Assembly (NCBI RefSeq): GCF_021390435.2
Contig: NZ_JAJVCN010000001.1
Location: 1,736,001 to 1,800,000 of the forward strand
Reading direction: 5' to 3'
Length of the DNA stretch: 64,000 nucleotides
Source of the DNA: Kibdelosporangium philippinense
GTDB lineage: Bacteria > Actinomycetota > Actinomycetes > Mycobacteriales > Pseudonocardiaceae
The position numbers and the translations under genes were made by a program. This document shows positions 1 to 9,192 of the stretch, one piece after another; the first letter of the stretch is position 1, and each line of letters starts with the position of its first letter. A model generated the notes under the pieces. The model was given only the letters and a program-made list of their open reading frames with translations. It was not told the DNA's origin and searched no databases.

Positions 1-1668
1 TTCCGCCTGGCGCCGGTTTCGCAGGACGAGGCTCTGTCCATGTTGGACGGCATCGCCGCCGCGGAGGTCCTCAAGGGAGCTCGTGGAGCCGACCCCGTCG
101 ACGCGGACACGCTCGCCGACGTGCTGCGCCGAGTGTCCGAACTGGTCACTGACTTCCCCGAGATCAGCGAGTTCGACCTCAACCCGGTGTTCGCATCGAA
201 AGATGGCGCGGTGGCCGCGGACGTGCGGATCATCCTGCAGACCGGACCGGTTCCGCAGAAGCGCCAGATCCCGCAGGAGGAAATCCTGCGGGTGATGACC
301 AAGATGATGAACCCGACCGCCGTTGCCGTGATCGGTGCCTCCGACCAGGATGGCAAGATCGGCAACTCGGTGATGAAGAACCTGATCAACGGCGGCTACC
401 AGGGCGGGATCCACCCGATCAACCCGAAGGCCGACGAGATCATGGGCCGCAAGGCCTACAAGTCGGTCAAGGACATCCCCGGTGACGTCGACGTCGCGGT
501 CTTCGCCATTCCGGCGAAGTTCGTGCCCGCCGCGCTGGAAGAGTGTGGCGACAAGGGAATCCCGGCAGCCGTGCTGATCCCGTCCGGCTTCGCCGAGACC
601 GGAAACCACGAGCTGCAGGACGAGATCGTCGAGATCGCCGAGCGGCGCAACATCCGGATGCTCGGCCCGAACATCTACGGCTACTACTACACGCCGCAGA
701 ACCTGTGTGCCACGTTCTGCACGCCGTACGACGTGAAGGGTGGCGTCGCGCTGACGTCGCAGTCCGGCGGTATCGGCATGGCGATCCTCGGATTCGCCCG
801 CTCGACCAAGATGGGTGTCTCGGCGATCGTCGGTCTTGGCAACAAGTCCGACATCGACGAGGACGACCTGCTCACGTACTTCGAGCAGGACGAGAACACC
901 AACGTCATGGCGATGCACCTTGAAGACCTCAAGGACGGAAGGGCTTTCGTCGACGCGGCGAAGCGGATGACCAAGAAGAAGCCGGTCATCGTGCTCAAAG
1001 CGGGACGTACCGACATGGGTGCCCGCGCGGCGAGCTCGCACACGGGTGCCTTGGCCGGTAACGACAAGGTGTACGACGACATCCTCAAGCAGGCCGGCGT
1101 GATCCGCGCGCCCGGACTGAACGAGATGCTGGAGTATGCCCGTGGCGTGCCGCTTCTGCCCACGCCACAAGGCGAAAACGTTGTAATTATTACTGGCGCG
1201 GGTGGTTCGGGTGTGCTACTTTCGGACGCCGTCGTCGCCGAAGGACTGTCCTTGATGGACATTCCGCCGGACCTCGACGAAGCGTTCCGCAAGTTCATTC
1301 CGCCGTTCGGTGCGGCGGGCAACCCGATCGACATCACCGGTGGTGAACCGCCGTCAACGTACGAGGCCACCATCCGCCTGGGACTTGAGGACCCCAGGAT
1401 CCACTCGCTGATTCTCGGCTACTGGCACACCATTGTCACACCCCCTATGGTGTTCGCCGAGTTGACCGCGCGAGTGGTTGAGGAGGCCAGGGCGAAGGGC
1501 ATCGACAAGCCGGTCGTGGCATCACTCGCCGGTGACGTCGAAGTGGAACGCGCTTGCGAATACCTGTACGACAGGCGCATTGTGGCGTACCCGTACACCA
1601 CCGAGAAGCCGGTGGCTGTACTTGGCGCCAAGTATCGGTGGGCCAGGGCGGCAGGACTGCTCGGCTGA
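1..1668 (+). CDS. Acyl-CoA synthetase (ADP-forming type), 5'-truncated by window edge
   Basis: The reading frame is open from base 1, so the N-terminus lies outside the window. What remains starts with the end of an ATP-grasp domain (EFDLNPVF motif). A Rossmann CoA-binding domain follows (AVIGASDQDGKIGNSV), then a succinyl-CoA-ligase-like domain (TSQSGGIGMA, SSHTGALAGNDKVYDDI with the expected catalytic-loop His). This is the permuted arrangement, ATP-grasp before CoA-binding, of the 'acetate-CoA ligase family'. These enzymes interconvert acyl-CoA + ADP + Pi with acid + CoA + ATP in the cytosol. The substrate cannot be told from sequence. It lies upstream of, and codirectional with, the transporter operon but is separated from it by a palindrome with its own promoter-like hexamers. 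Confidence 0.85.
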   Translation, partial: FRLAPVSQDEALSMLDGIAAAEVLKGARGADPVDADTLADVLRRVSELVTDFPEISEFDLNPVFASKDGAVAADVRIILQTGPVPQKRQIPQEEILRVMTKMMNPTAVAVIGASDQDGKIGNSVMKNLINGGYQGGIHPINPKADEIMGRKAYKSVKDIPGDVDVAVFAIPAKFVPAALEECGDKGIPAAVLIPSGFAETGNHELQDEIVEIAERRNIRMLGPNIYGYYYTPQNLCATFCTPYDVKGGVALTSQSGGIGMAILGFARSTKMGVSAIVGLGNKSDIDEDDLLTYFEQDENTNVMAMHLEDLKDGRAFVDAAKRMTKKKPVIVLKAGRTDMGARAASSHTGALAGNDKVYDDILKQAGVIRAPGLNEMLEYARGVPLLPTPQGENVVIITGAGGSGVLLSDAVVAEGLSLMDIPPDLDEAFRKFIPPFGAAGNPIDITGGEPPSTYEATIRLGLEDPRIHSLILGYWHTIVTPPMVFAELTARVVEEARAKGIDKPVVASLAGDVEVERACEYLYDRRIVAYPYTTEKPVAVLGAKYRWARAAGLLG

Positions 1669-1690
1669 CAACCGTTCAGTAGTAAAGCTC

Positions 1691-1742
1691 CTCGCGGCGG
1701 GTACTTCCGGCTCTTGACACGAAGTACCCGCTTCGAGGTAGA
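1691..1742 (+). promoter_or_regulatory. Palindrome overlapping a candidate promoter of the Nramp-related operon
   Basis: GCGGGTACTTC (1697-1707) and GAAGTACCCGC (1721-1731) are perfect 11-bp inverted arms, flanked by CTCG (1691) and CGAG (1734). The 13-nt loop contains TTGACA (1714-1719); 17 nt further is GGTAGA (1737-1742), a passable -10. It could be an operator over a promoter or a terminator of the upstream gene. The absence of a T-run favours the operator reading. Confidence 0.5.
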
Positions 1743-1812
1743 AGGGGCAAGTAGCACAGGGGTTGTCCGACCGGGAAGTACATCGATATTCCTCAAAGGA
1801 GAGGGGTCTGAG

Positions 1813-3300
1813 ATGGAGACCTCGAAAACCCCGGCAGCCGGGCCGAATGTAGTCGCCGGCGAGGAGAGAGTGTGGCGGGCCGGTCGGCTCGATCCCATGC
1901 CTATCCGCCCATTGCCAGAAGCGCCGCCGTCGATCCACCTGTTGGGACCGACAGTGTTCTTGGTGGCGCTCGGTGTCGGCATGGGCGAGTCGTATATGTG
2001 GCCGAGGCTGGTGCTGGTCTTCGGCCCCGACATCAGGTGGCTGTTCCTAGTCGGTGTCACCCTGCAGGCAGTGGTGATGCTCGAGATGGCGCGCTACGCG
2101 ATGGCGACAGGCGAGAGCATCTTCACCGGTGCGGCTCGCGTCTTCAAACCGATCATGTGGTTCTTCTTCGGTGTGGCGATCCTGGTCTATATCTGGCCAG
2201 GCCACCTATCCGCCGGAGCGGCGGCGTTCGAAGAGATAACGGGCATACCTTGGGTTGTGTCGGCCTGCGTTGGCCTGGTCCTGGTGGGCATTCTGTTCAG
2301 CCTCGCCAGGGTCGTCTACAACCTGCTTGAGAACGTGCTCGCGATCCTGATCGGCCTGCTTGTCGTCGGTACCGCCGTGATCGCGTCGATGGTGGGTAGC
2401 TGGAGTGACCTGACCAGCACCATCAGCGGGATGTTCAGCATCGGCTACTTCCCGTCCGAGATGATGACCTCGGCATGGTTCCCGGTCGTGGTGGGATCCA
2501 TCGCGTTCGCGGGCCCGTCCGGAATGCAGCAGATGTGGTACACCCTGCACCTGCGGGACAGTGGCGCCGGTATGGGCGCGCACATCCCGAAGATCAGGGG
2601 ACTGCGGCACTCCGGCGAAGAAGAGGAGATGCCCAACCGCGGGTTCATGTTCGACACGGACAACCCGGACGAGATGCGCAAGTGGAAAGGGTGGCGGCGC
2701 TGGGTCACCTTCGACGCGCTGCTTCTCTTCTGGGGCATCACGATGCTCGTCACCGTTTCGTTCACCGTGCTCGCTCAGTCGGCCGCGAGGGCTAACCCAG
2801 ACGTCCGCACGCTGATCGAGGGTGACGACCGAGGTGCCGCACTCGATGCCATGTCGGCTGCGTTCGCGCAGGCGGGTGGTCCGGTGCTCGGCACTGTCTT
2901 CTTCGGATTCATCGCGCTGATCGGTATGAACGCGACCCTTGGTCTGTTCGACTCGTTCTCGCGTGGCCAGGCGGACATGACGTACAACTTCGTCAAGGGC
3001 GCCAAGCGGTTCAAGATGTCGCACCTGTACGCGGGCTTCCTCTGGGGTCTGATCGTGTTCGGCATCATCACGCTGGTCTCCGGCATCGCCGAAGGACCAG
3101 AGGCCGTGCTGGACATCCTCGCGTTCCTCTCCGCGTTCGCGATGGGTGCCTACTGCGTGGTGCTTCTGTTGGTGAACAACAAGATGCTGCCGAAGCCGAT
3201 CCGTCCGAAGTGGTACACCAACCTCATCATCGGTTTCGGTGCGGTGTTCTACCTCGGCATGTTGTTCTTCAGCCTGATCCAGTTCGGGGTGGTGATCTAG
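1813..3300 (+). CDS. Nramp-related membrane transporter
   Basis: 495-aa polytopic membrane protein with about 11 hydrophobic segments. The first segment has the Nramp-like phrase GPTVFLVALGVGMGESYMWPRL. ATG at 1813 was chosen because AAAGGAG lies just upstream at about 1795; an in-frame ATG at 1714 has no such site. The canonical Nramp metal-site motifs are not present: TM1 has GMGES where metal importers have DPGN, and TM6 has GPSGMQQM where they have MPH. By family knowledge this puts it among Nramp-related proteins of unknown or non-Mn substrate. A hydrophilic loop (about residues 275-320) is acidic and arginine-rich. The gene is followed after 3 bases by a small membrane protein. Confidence 0.75.
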   Translation: METSKTPAAGPNVVAGEERVWRAGRLDPMPIRPLPEAPPSIHLLGPTVFLVALGVGMGESYMWPRLVLVFGPDIRWLFLVGVTLQAVVMLEMARYAMATGESIFTGAARVFKPIMWFFFGVAILVYIWPGHLSAGAAAFEEITGIPWVVSACVGLVLVGILFSLARVVYNLLENVLAILIGLLVVGTAVIASMVGSWSDLTSTISGMFSIGYFPSEMMTSAWFPVVVGSIAFAGPSGMQQMWYTLHLRDSGAGMGAHIPKIRGLRHSGEEEEMPNRGFMFDTDNPDEMRKWKGWRRWVTFDALLLFWGITMLVTVSFTVLAQSAARANPDVRTLIEGDDRGAALDAMSAAFAQAGGPVLGTVFFGFIALIGMNATLGLFDSFSRGQADMTYNFVKGAKRFKMSHLYAGFLWGLIVFGIITLVSGIAEGPEAVLDILAFLSAFAMGAYCVVLLLVNNKMLPKPIRPKWYTNLIIGFGAVFYLGMLFFSLIQFGVVI

Positions 3301-3303
3301 CCG

Positions 3304-3846
3304 ATGGAGACCGCACGAGTACGCGAGTTGGCGCAACTGGGCCTTCCCGGCTTCGCCGTCGGCTTCTTCGCTGGCGCCGCGGCGGGTTTGATGGCCGGGA
3401 TCGTCGGTCAGCCGATCGGCTGGGCGATGGTGGCGATGCTGACCCTCGGAGTGCCGCTCGGGGTGCTCGGTGCGGTCTACAGTGTCCTCGTGGCGCTCGG
3501 CAAGGTGCGGATCGGTCAGTTCGCGCCCGCCTTCTTGTTCTGGCTGATCGGTTTCCCCCTCGCGAGGCTCTCGCAGGAGGTACTGACCCGCCTGGTGCTG
3601 ACCGGAGAACCCGGCTTCCCGCCCGATGTCCTTGGTTTCCTCGCATACCAAGGGTTGATCAGCGCGGGATTCGCGTTCGGGTTCCTCTGGATGCACGAAC
3701 GCCTGGCTCCACAGTGGTGGCGCCGGTTGTCCGAACATAACCCCGCTGCCTTGCGGGTCTATGAACGCTACGCCTCACATGCGCGTGTCATGTGGGAGGC
3801 GCGAGAGGCCCGTAAACGCAGGCGGGAGGCGAGCAAAGCCCGATGA
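3304..3846 (+). CDS. Small conserved membrane protein
   Basis: 180-aa protein with four likely transmembrane segments (near residues 14-36, 45-70, 75-95 and 110-130) and a basic, Arg-rich C-terminal tail. I do not recognise a named family. It starts 3 bases after the Nramp-related gene, and its TGA overlaps the ATG of the TerC-family gene (ATGA), so the three genes are very probably co-transcribed and translationally coupled. The context suggests an accessory subunit in ion or metal handling; that is inference only. Confidence 0.7.
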   Translation: METARVRELAQLGLPGFAVGFFAGAAAGLMAGIVGQPIGWAMVAMLTLGVPLGVLGAVYSVLVALGKVRIGQFAPAFLFWLIGFPLARLSQEVLTRLVLTGEPGFPPDVLGFLAYQGLISAGFAFGFLWMHERLAPQWWRRLSEHNPAALRVYERYASHARVMWEAREARKRRREASKAR

Positions 3847-4829
3847 ACATCCCCACATGGGTATGGCTGGTCACAGTGGCCGGTCTGTCCGCAATGATCC
3901 TGTTCGACTTCTATCTTGTGTCGCGCAATCCGCGGAAACCCTCCATGCGGGAATGCACCTTGTGGGTGTCCGCGTACGTCGGTCTCGCTGTCCTTTTCGG
4001 ACTCGGCGTGACCCTGTTCGCGGGTGGACAGAGTGGTGGTGAGTTCTTCGCAGGCTGGATCACCGAGTATTCGCTCTCGGTGGACAACCTGTTCGTCTTC
4101 ATCATCATCATGGGTGCCTTCGCTGTACCGAAGCAGTTCCAGCAGAAGGTGCTGTCGATCGGGATCGTCCTGGCACTGCTGATGAGGGGCCTCTTCATCG
4201 CAGTGGGTGCCCAGGCCGTCTCCCGATTCGACTGGCTGTTCTACATCTTTGGCGCCTTCCTCATCTACACGGCCTGGAAGCTGATTCGCCACCAGGACGA
4301 CGACGAGGAAGAGTTCAAAGAGAACGCGGTTCTCCGTATAGCCAAGAAATTCCTGCCAGCCACGGACTCCTACGATGGCGCCAGGATGACCACCCGGATC
4401 GACGGGCGCAAGATGGTCACCCCGATGCTGATCGTGATGATCGCCATCGGCACGACCGACTTGCTCTTCGCCCTTGACTCGATCCCGGCCATCTTCGGCC
4501 TCACCAAAGAGCCGTATCTGGTGTTCACCGCGAACGCGTTCGCCCTGATGGGCCTTCGCCAGCTCTACTTCCTGATCGGCGGCTTGCTCGACAAGCTCGT
4601 CTACCTCAGCAAGGGGCTGTCGATCGTTCTCGCCTTCATTGGCGTGAAGCTCGTGTTCGAGGCTCTGCACCACGACGGTGTGAGCTGGGCTCCGGAAATT
4701 CCCATCTTGGTCTCGCTCGGCATCATTCTCGGCACACTGGCGGTGACGACGGTGGCGAGCTTGCTCAAGGTTCGGCGGCAACCGAAGGAAACGGAACCCG
4801 AGTCAGTGACCGTCTCAGCGGCTGACTGA
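3843..4829 (+). CDS. TerC-family integral membrane protein (Alx-like)
   Basis: 328-aa protein with about eight transmembrane helices and the TerC-family signatures SLSVDNLFVFI (about residues 79-89) and TDLLFALDSIPAIF (about 205-218). The acidic residues inside these helices are the conserved metal-site candidates. The middle cytosolic loop is strongly acidic (HQDDDEEEF). Characterised TerC/Alx proteins move Mn2+ or metalate exported enzymes; older members were tied to tellurite resistance. Coupling by ATGA to the preceding membrane protein, downstream of an Nramp relative, suggests a metal-homeostasis operon. The annotation of the family is firm; the transported ion is inferred. Confidence 0.88.
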   Translation: MNIPTWVWLVTVAGLSAMILFDFYLVSRNPRKPSMRECTLWVSAYVGLAVLFGLGVTLFAGGQSGGEFFAGWITEYSLSVDNLFVFIIIMGAFAVPKQFQQKVLSIGIVLALLMRGLFIAVGAQAVSRFDWLFYIFGAFLIYTAWKLIRHQDDDEEEFKENAVLRIAKKFLPATDSYDGARMTTRIDGRKMVTPMLIVMIAIGTTDLLFALDSIPAIFGLTKEPYLVFTANAFALMGLRQLYFLIGGLLDKLVYLSKGLSIVLAFIGVKLVFEALHHDGVSWAPEIPILVSLGIILGTLAVTTVASLLKVRRQPKETEPESVTVSAAD

Positions 4830-4870
4830 CACGCGGTAAACAGAAGAGGTGGACGTCAGGGCAGTGCTTG

Positions 4871-5050
4871 TCAAACTGCCTTGGCGTCTGCCTTCTTGGT
4901 GTCACGCAGGTAGGTCTCGACCTCAACGGAGAGATCCCGCTCGGCGCGCGCCATGGCGGCCGTGAGTCCCACACCGAGCTTGCCGCCGTCCGCCGAAGCG
5001 CCCAACGGACCGCTGGCGAGAGTCTCGAAGATCTCCCGGATCCTGCTCAT
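4871..5050 (-). CDS. Small conserved hypothetical protein
   Basis: 59-aa soluble protein starting MSRIREIFETL, predicted largely helical, ending in KKADAKAV. The ATG at 5050 was chosen because AAAAGGAG sits 10 bases upstream; an earlier in-frame ATG (5077) lies inside that ribosome-binding region. It is convergent with the TerC-family gene. No domain is recognised and no function can be assigned. Confidence 0.55.
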   Translation of the reverse strand: MSRIREIFETLASGPLGASADGGKLGVGLTAAMARAERDLSVEVETYLRDTKKADAKAV

Positions 5051-5431
5051 CTGACCTTCACTCCTTTTCGCTTTCATCGATCATCTTTGTCGACTGCCTA
5101 CAGCATACAATCCGTACGAGCGTCCTGGTCGGTGTGTACAGTCACATCACTCAAAGTGACGAATTGTCACACTTGGCGTTGCTTGTGTGGTTGATCTCTG
5201 CTAGTCGGCTATGCCCGGATTGAAACCGTTTGTCCTGCGGTAACAGTGGAGTACCCACGCTCGAGGACTGCAATCGAATGGTGCCCAAGGCCACGGCCCG
5301 GATCGGGTCGCATTGGTCACAGCGGACAATGCGTGCATATTGCTTCCATCCGGTTTAAGCCGTGGTTGAACGATGTTTTGCCGGCATCCCAGCAGGTCTA
5401 CCGTGAGGTAGGACGTTTAACTGGGGGTGGC
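5051..5431. other. Divergent intergenic region, no gene seen
   Basis: 381 bases between the small minus-strand gene and the MarR/GbsR gene. It contains an imperfect dyad (AAGTGAC 5154-5160, GTCACACTT 5166-5174). At 5250-5267, AGTACCCACGCTCGAGG resembles the right arm of the palindrome at 1721-1738. No ORF with a credible start was found. Confidence 0.4.
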
Positions 5432-5869
5432 ATGGCGGCCAACGACGAGCTCGTAGCCTGGGTCGAGCGAGTGACTGAGTTCCTGGTGGAAGAGTGGGGC
5501 ATGCCCCCGATCACCGGCCGTATCGTCGGCTGGCTGATGGTCTGCGACCCGGCGGAGCAGTCAGCGGGGGAGATAGCGGACGCGATCCGGGCCTCACGAG
5601 CCTCGCTGACATCGAATATGCGGTTCCTGACCAGCGTCGGGCTGGTCCGGCGGACCCGTCGGTTGGGGGACCGGACGGCGTACTACCGCATCGAGGACGA
5701 CGCGTGGCACAAGGTCATCCAGCGCAAGTTGGACAGCCTCGGGGCGTTCGGCGAGATCGCCGATGAAGGCCTGAAGCTGGTTGGCGAGAGCGAGCGTATT
5801 CACGCCGCGCACAAGTCCATGCTGTGGCTCAAGAGCCTGGCCGAACTGCGCCCACGTACGGAGGTCTAG
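5432..5869 (+). CDS. GbsR/MarR-type winged-helix regulator
   Basis: 145-aa DNA-binding protein. The core (about residues 20-90) reads MPPITGRIVGWLMVCDP, then SAGEIADAIRASRASLTSNMRFLTSVGLVRR and a wing (RTRRLGDRTAYYRI), the usual GbsR/MarR order with the recognition helix in the middle. A longer frame begins at 5246, but ATG 5432 follows a G-rich Shine-Dalgarno-like GGGGGTGG and matches the family length. Ligand and target are unknown. A sequence near its upstream region resembles half of the palindrome before the transporter operon at 1.7 kb, so it may regulate that operon (weak inference). Confidence 0.72.
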   Translation: MAANDELVAWVERVTEFLVEEWGMPPITGRIVGWLMVCDPAEQSAGEIADAIRASRASLTSNMRFLTSVGLVRRTRRLGDRTAYYRIEDDAWHKVIQRKLDSLGAFGEIADEGLKLVGESERIHAAHKSMLWLKSLAELRPRTEV

Positions 5870-6116
5870 CCCGGCGGCGGGCAGAGCTCTGTCTCATGCC
5901 GTGAAGGCCACCCTTGCGGCGTTGAACGCGCCAAGGGAGGCCCTCGCGCATGCCAGTAACTTGGGCCTGGCCTTGGTCGAGACTTGAGGCGGGCACGGGC
6001 CGTTGACCTGTGAATGTTTTGCGGCTGGCACGGGTAGGCCGGTGCTGGGGCTGGCTGGCGAGGGCTTGGCGTGGCGTGGCGTTCAGGGGTGTGAGGGCCG
6101 AGTTGGGTGCGTTGAA
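5870..6116. repeat. Intergenic repeat-like sequence left of the IS1380 element
   Basis: No gene. It holds GTGAAGGCCACCCTTGCGG (5902-5920) and an imperfect hairpin (CCCTTG ... CAAGGG around a GTTGAACGC centre) that resembles the palindrome on the far side of the insertion sequence (7839-7867). The element therefore appears to have landed in a repeat-rich intergenic stretch. The last five bases, TTGAA (6112-6116), are the left target duplication. Confidence 0.45.
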
Positions 6117-7835
6117 CCTGGATTCACCGAAGATCTTGGTGGGTTGGTCGTGTCGTGAACGGGCAGATGCCCTCTGACTTGGGACGATTGTTCTTACGAG
6201 AGAAACATATCGGTCCGAGTGAGAGGGCATCTGCTGAGTGAGAGCATCGCATACGCGTGGCGCGGTGTCGGTGAGGTTCGACGATCCGGGGTTGGTGTCG
6301 CACGCGGGTGTGGTGGCGGTGATGCGGCTGGCCGAGGATGCGGGGTTGTCGGATCTGGCCGGTGAGCTGGTGCGGCTGGGTGGTTCGGTGGGGGCGAACG
6401 CGGGCGCGAAGATCAGCTCGATCGTGGCCGGGATGGCCGCGGGCGCGGACTCGATCAGTGATCTGGACCTGGTGCGGCATGGTGGGATGGCGGGGTTGTT
6501 CAGCGGGATCCGCGCATCGTCCACTGTGGGCACGTTTCTGCGCTGGTTCAGCATGGGTCATGTCGCTCAGCTGGAGAAACTCTCCGCCCGGCTGCTGGCC
6601 CGCTTGGCGGAGCTGACGCCGCTGCTGGCGGGGGCCGACCGGTTGGGGTTGCTGGATCTGGACTCGAAAATCAGTCAGGTCTACGGGCGGGGCAAAGACG
6701 GGGCCGCGTTCGGCTATACCGGGGTGTTGGGGTTGAACACGCTGGCCGCGGCCCTGACCACAGCGGCGGGCAGGCCGGTGATCGTGGCGACCCGGTTACG
6801 GGGCGGCAACGCCGATACCCGCCGGGCGGTGAGCTCGCTGGCCCGCCGCGCGCTGGGCACCGCCCGCGCCGCGGGCGCGACCGGGCCGCTGCTGGTACGC
6901 GGCGATTCCGGGTTCTATGTCGGGGAATTGATCACGATGCTGGCGCGGGAAGGGGTCTGGTTCTCCATCACCGCCCCACAACATTCCGCGATCCGCACGG
7001 CGATCGACGCGATCACCGAGCACGCCTGGCAGCAGCACACCTACCGCGACCCGGTCCTCGACCCGCACACCGGACAGCTGATCCACACCGCCCAGATCGC
7101 CGAGACCAGCCATACCGCGTTCACCAACCCGACCGTCAATCCCGGCCAGAAAACCACCGCCCGGCTACTGGTCCGCCGGACCCGGATCACCACCCGCGAC
7201 GAGCAGGGCGAGTTGTTCCCAGCCTGGCGCTACCACGCGGTGTTCACCAACCTCCCACCCACCACCACCAGGCCCGCCACCACCGAGCCCGACACCACCG
7301 AGCCCGACACGGCCGGCTTCGACACGGCCACCGCCTGGCGTCTGCACGACCAACGCAGTGGCGCGATCGAACACGTCTTCGCCGAACTCGCGGCCGGCCC
7401 GCTGGCCCACTTCCCGTCCGGACTGTTCGCCGCCAACGCCGCCTGGCTGTCCCTGGCCGCCCTGACCCACAACCTCCTGCGCGCCACCGCCTGCCTGGCC
7501 GGCCCTGCCCACGCCCGAACACGGCTGACCACCCTGCGCCGCCGGTTGATCACCATCGCCGCCCGCGTCACCCGCACCGCCCGCCACATCACCCTGCGAC
7601 TACCACAAGACTGGCCCTGGGCCACCGACTTCACCCACCTGTTCACCACCATCCACGCCCCACCCCACCCCGCCTGAACCCCTAACCACCCGCCTGACCA
7701 GGCCCAACCCGAAAGACCACAGTGGAAAAGCTGGGCAGACCAGCAACTCCCACACGACCACACCACACACCACCAGCCCACCACCACAACCACCCACCAC
7801 CACGACCACAACCCAAGATCAACGGTGAATCCAGG
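6117..7835 (+). mobile_element. IS1380-family insertion sequence, apparently complete
   Basis: 1719-bp element with terminal inverted repeats CCTGGATTCACCG (6117-6129) and CGGTGAATCCAGG (7823-7835), which continue imperfectly through GATCTTGG. It is flanked by a 5-bp direct duplication TTGAA (6112-6116 and 7836-7840). One transposase gene fills it. The duplication is intact and both ends match, so the element looks recent and probably mobile. The right non-coding end (about 7740-7810) is a low-complexity CCA-rich stretch. Confidence 0.9.
6238..7677 (+). CDS. IS1380-family transposase
   Basis: 479-aa DDE transposase. N-terminal IS1380 region (FDDPGLVSHAGVVAVMRLAE), then the first catalytic Asp region LLDLDSKISQVYGRGKDGA, the second Asp in LLVRGDSGFYVGEL, and the C-terminal part containing the late catalytic Glu (SGAIEHVFAELAAGPLAHFPSG). 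GTG 6238 is taken as start. A low-complexity Thr/Pro/Asp insert (about residues 340-365, TTEPDTTEPDT) lies before the C-terminal region. Length agrees with intact members of the family. Confidence 0.92.
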   Translation: MRASHTRGAVSVRFDDPGLVSHAGVVAVMRLAEDAGLSDLAGELVRLGGSVGANAGAKISSIVAGMAAGADSISDLDLVRHGGMAGLFSGIRASSTVGTFLRWFSMGHVAQLEKLSARLLARLAELTPLLAGADRLGLLDLDSKISQVYGRGKDGAAFGYTGVLGLNTLAAALTTAAGRPVIVATRLRGGNADTRRAVSSLARRALGTARAAGATGPLLVRGDSGFYVGELITMLAREGVWFSITAPQHSAIRTAIDAITEHAWQQHTYRDPVLDPHTGQLIHTAQIAETSHTAFTNPTVNPGQKTTARLLVRRTRITTRDEQGELFPAWRYHAVFTNLPPTTTRPATTEPDTTEPDTAGFDTATAWRLHDQRSGAIEHVFAELAAGPLAHFPSGLFAANAAWLSLAALTHNLLRATACLAGPAHARTRLTTLRRRLITIAARVTRTARHITLRLPQDWPWATDFTHLFTTIHAPPHPA

Positions 7836-7838
7836 TTG

Positions 7839-7867
7839 AACGCCGTGAAGGTGGCCTTCACGGCGTT
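7839..7867. repeat. Perfect 13-bp hairpin at the IS1380 target site
   Basis: AACGCCGTGAAGG (7839-7851) and CCTTCACGGCGTT (7855-7867) are perfect inverted arms around a TGG loop. The first two bases belong to the target duplication, so the element inserted beside or into this palindrome. It resembles the repeat-like sequence at 5902-5950. Confidence 0.7.
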
Positions 7868-8011
7868 GCGTTCCGTGGTAGGTGGGGCTGGTGTGACATG
7901 TGTGGCTGATGAGGCGATTTTTTGTCCTTAGTGGACCTTAAGGTGCTCGGAAGCGGTCAGCCCGCGGACTTGGTTAAGTTCCTGGCATTGGCGTTGAATG
8001 CCGGGAGGATC
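7868..8011. other. Intergenic region downstream of MFS gene
   Basis: 144 bases without a gene between the palindrome and the convergent MFS stop codon. A T-run (7917-7922) follows a GC-rich segment. No convincing rho-independent hairpin is attached to it on the minus strand. Confidence 0.3.
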
Positions 8012-9190
8012 TTAGAAGGTCCGGCTGTGGATGGCAGCGGGGACGATGGCGATGGCCAGGATGCCGCTGCTGAGGGCCAAGAACGGGTAGCTGGCGGCGG
8101 TGACGACGAGTCCTGAGGCCATTCCGCCGGTTGCGGCCGCGATCGCGACGGAGACATCGACCGTGCCTTGAACCTTGGCGCGAGTGGACGTAGGGGCCGC
8201 GTCGGCGATCACCGCGGTGCCGCTGACCAGTCCGAAGTTCCAGCCGATGCCGAGCAGGGCGAGGGCCACCGCGAACTGGAGGATGGCGTCGTCCGGCACG
8301 CTGGCTGCGACGATTCCGGCCGCCAGCAAGGTCAAGCCGGACGCGGCGGCGATCTTTCGCGGCCCGTAGCGGTCGACGAGCCAGCCCGTCAACGGGGATG
8401 GCAGGTACATCGCGCCGATGTGGACGGCGATGACGAAGCCCGAGGCGGCCGTGCCGTGGCCATGGTTGTGTATGTGGACGGGCGTCATCGTCATCACCGC
8501 GACCATGACCAGTTGGGTGAGTGCCATGATCGATGCCCCGAACAGCAGGCCCTGTCCTTCGGGCGTCGGGCGTGACGGGGTGGTGTGGGAAGCCAGCAAG
8601 AGCGGATCGGGGCGGAGCCAGATGATGAGTATCAGCGCCGCCGTCGCGTAAGCAATGCTTGCGAGCACGAACGGTCCGGCTAAGTACGGGATGCCCAGAC
8701 GGTCGGTGAGTTCGCTCGTAAGCGTCGCGAGATTGGGGCCGACCATGCCGCCGACAGTCGTGGCGACGAGCGCGGTCGATACGGCGCGTGCACGGCGGGT
8801 TGGAGCGGCCTGGTCCGCACCGGCGTAGCGCGCCTGTAGGTTTGTCGCCATGCCGACGCCGTAGACGAACAACGCGAGCAACAGCATCGCGGCGCTATCC
8901 ACGACGGCGGCCGCTACGACGCCAAGGCTGCCGACGGCTCCGGTCAGATATCCAGCGGCGAGGCCGGGGCGGCCGTGGGCCTGGGAGATGCGGCCTATTG
9001 CCACCGCGGCCAGCGCGGCACCGGCCGTCGACGCCGCGCTGGACAACCCGACAAGGCTCGTTGTGCCGAGCATGTCTTGGGTGAGCAAACCGCCGTATGC
9101 CACGCCCGCCGTCAGTCCCACTCCGCTCAGCACCTGTGCGGCGACCAACACCGTCAGGATGCGGCGCTGTGTGGGGGCTTGAACCGACAT
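8012..9190 (-). CDS. MFS transporter (drug/metabolite exporter type)
   Basis: 392-aa protein with about 12 hydrophobic segments. It has a degenerate MFS loop 2-3 motif (GRISQAHGRPG) and a second-half counterpart (GWLVDRYGPRKIAAASG). A short His-rich periplasmic or loop segment (HIHNHGHG) sits about residue 240. It starts 2 bases after the stop of the MBL hydrolase gene, so the two form an operon transcribed away from the CGNR regulator. An exporter paired with a hydrolase and a divergent regulator suggests a detoxification module; substrate unknown. Confidence 0.85.
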   Translation of the reverse strand: MSVQAPTQRRILTVLVAAQVLSGVGLTAGVAYGGLLTQDMLGTTSLVGLSSAASTAGAALAAVAIGRISQAHGRPGLAAGYLTGAVGSLGVVAAAVVDSAAMLLLALFVYGVGMATNLQARYAGADQAAPTRRARAVSTALVATTVGGMVGPNLATLTSELTDRLGIPYLAGPFVLASIAYATAALILIIWLRPDPLLLASHTTPSRPTPEGQGLLFGASIMALTQLVMVAVMTMTPVHIHNHGHGTAASGFVIAVHIGAMYLPSPLTGWLVDRYGPRKIAAASGLTLLAAGIVAASVPDDAILQFAVALALLGIGWNFGLVSGTAVIADAAPTSTRAKVQGTVDVSVAIAAATGGMASGLVVTAASYPFLALSSGILAIAIVPAAIHSRTF

Positions 9191-9192
9191 GG

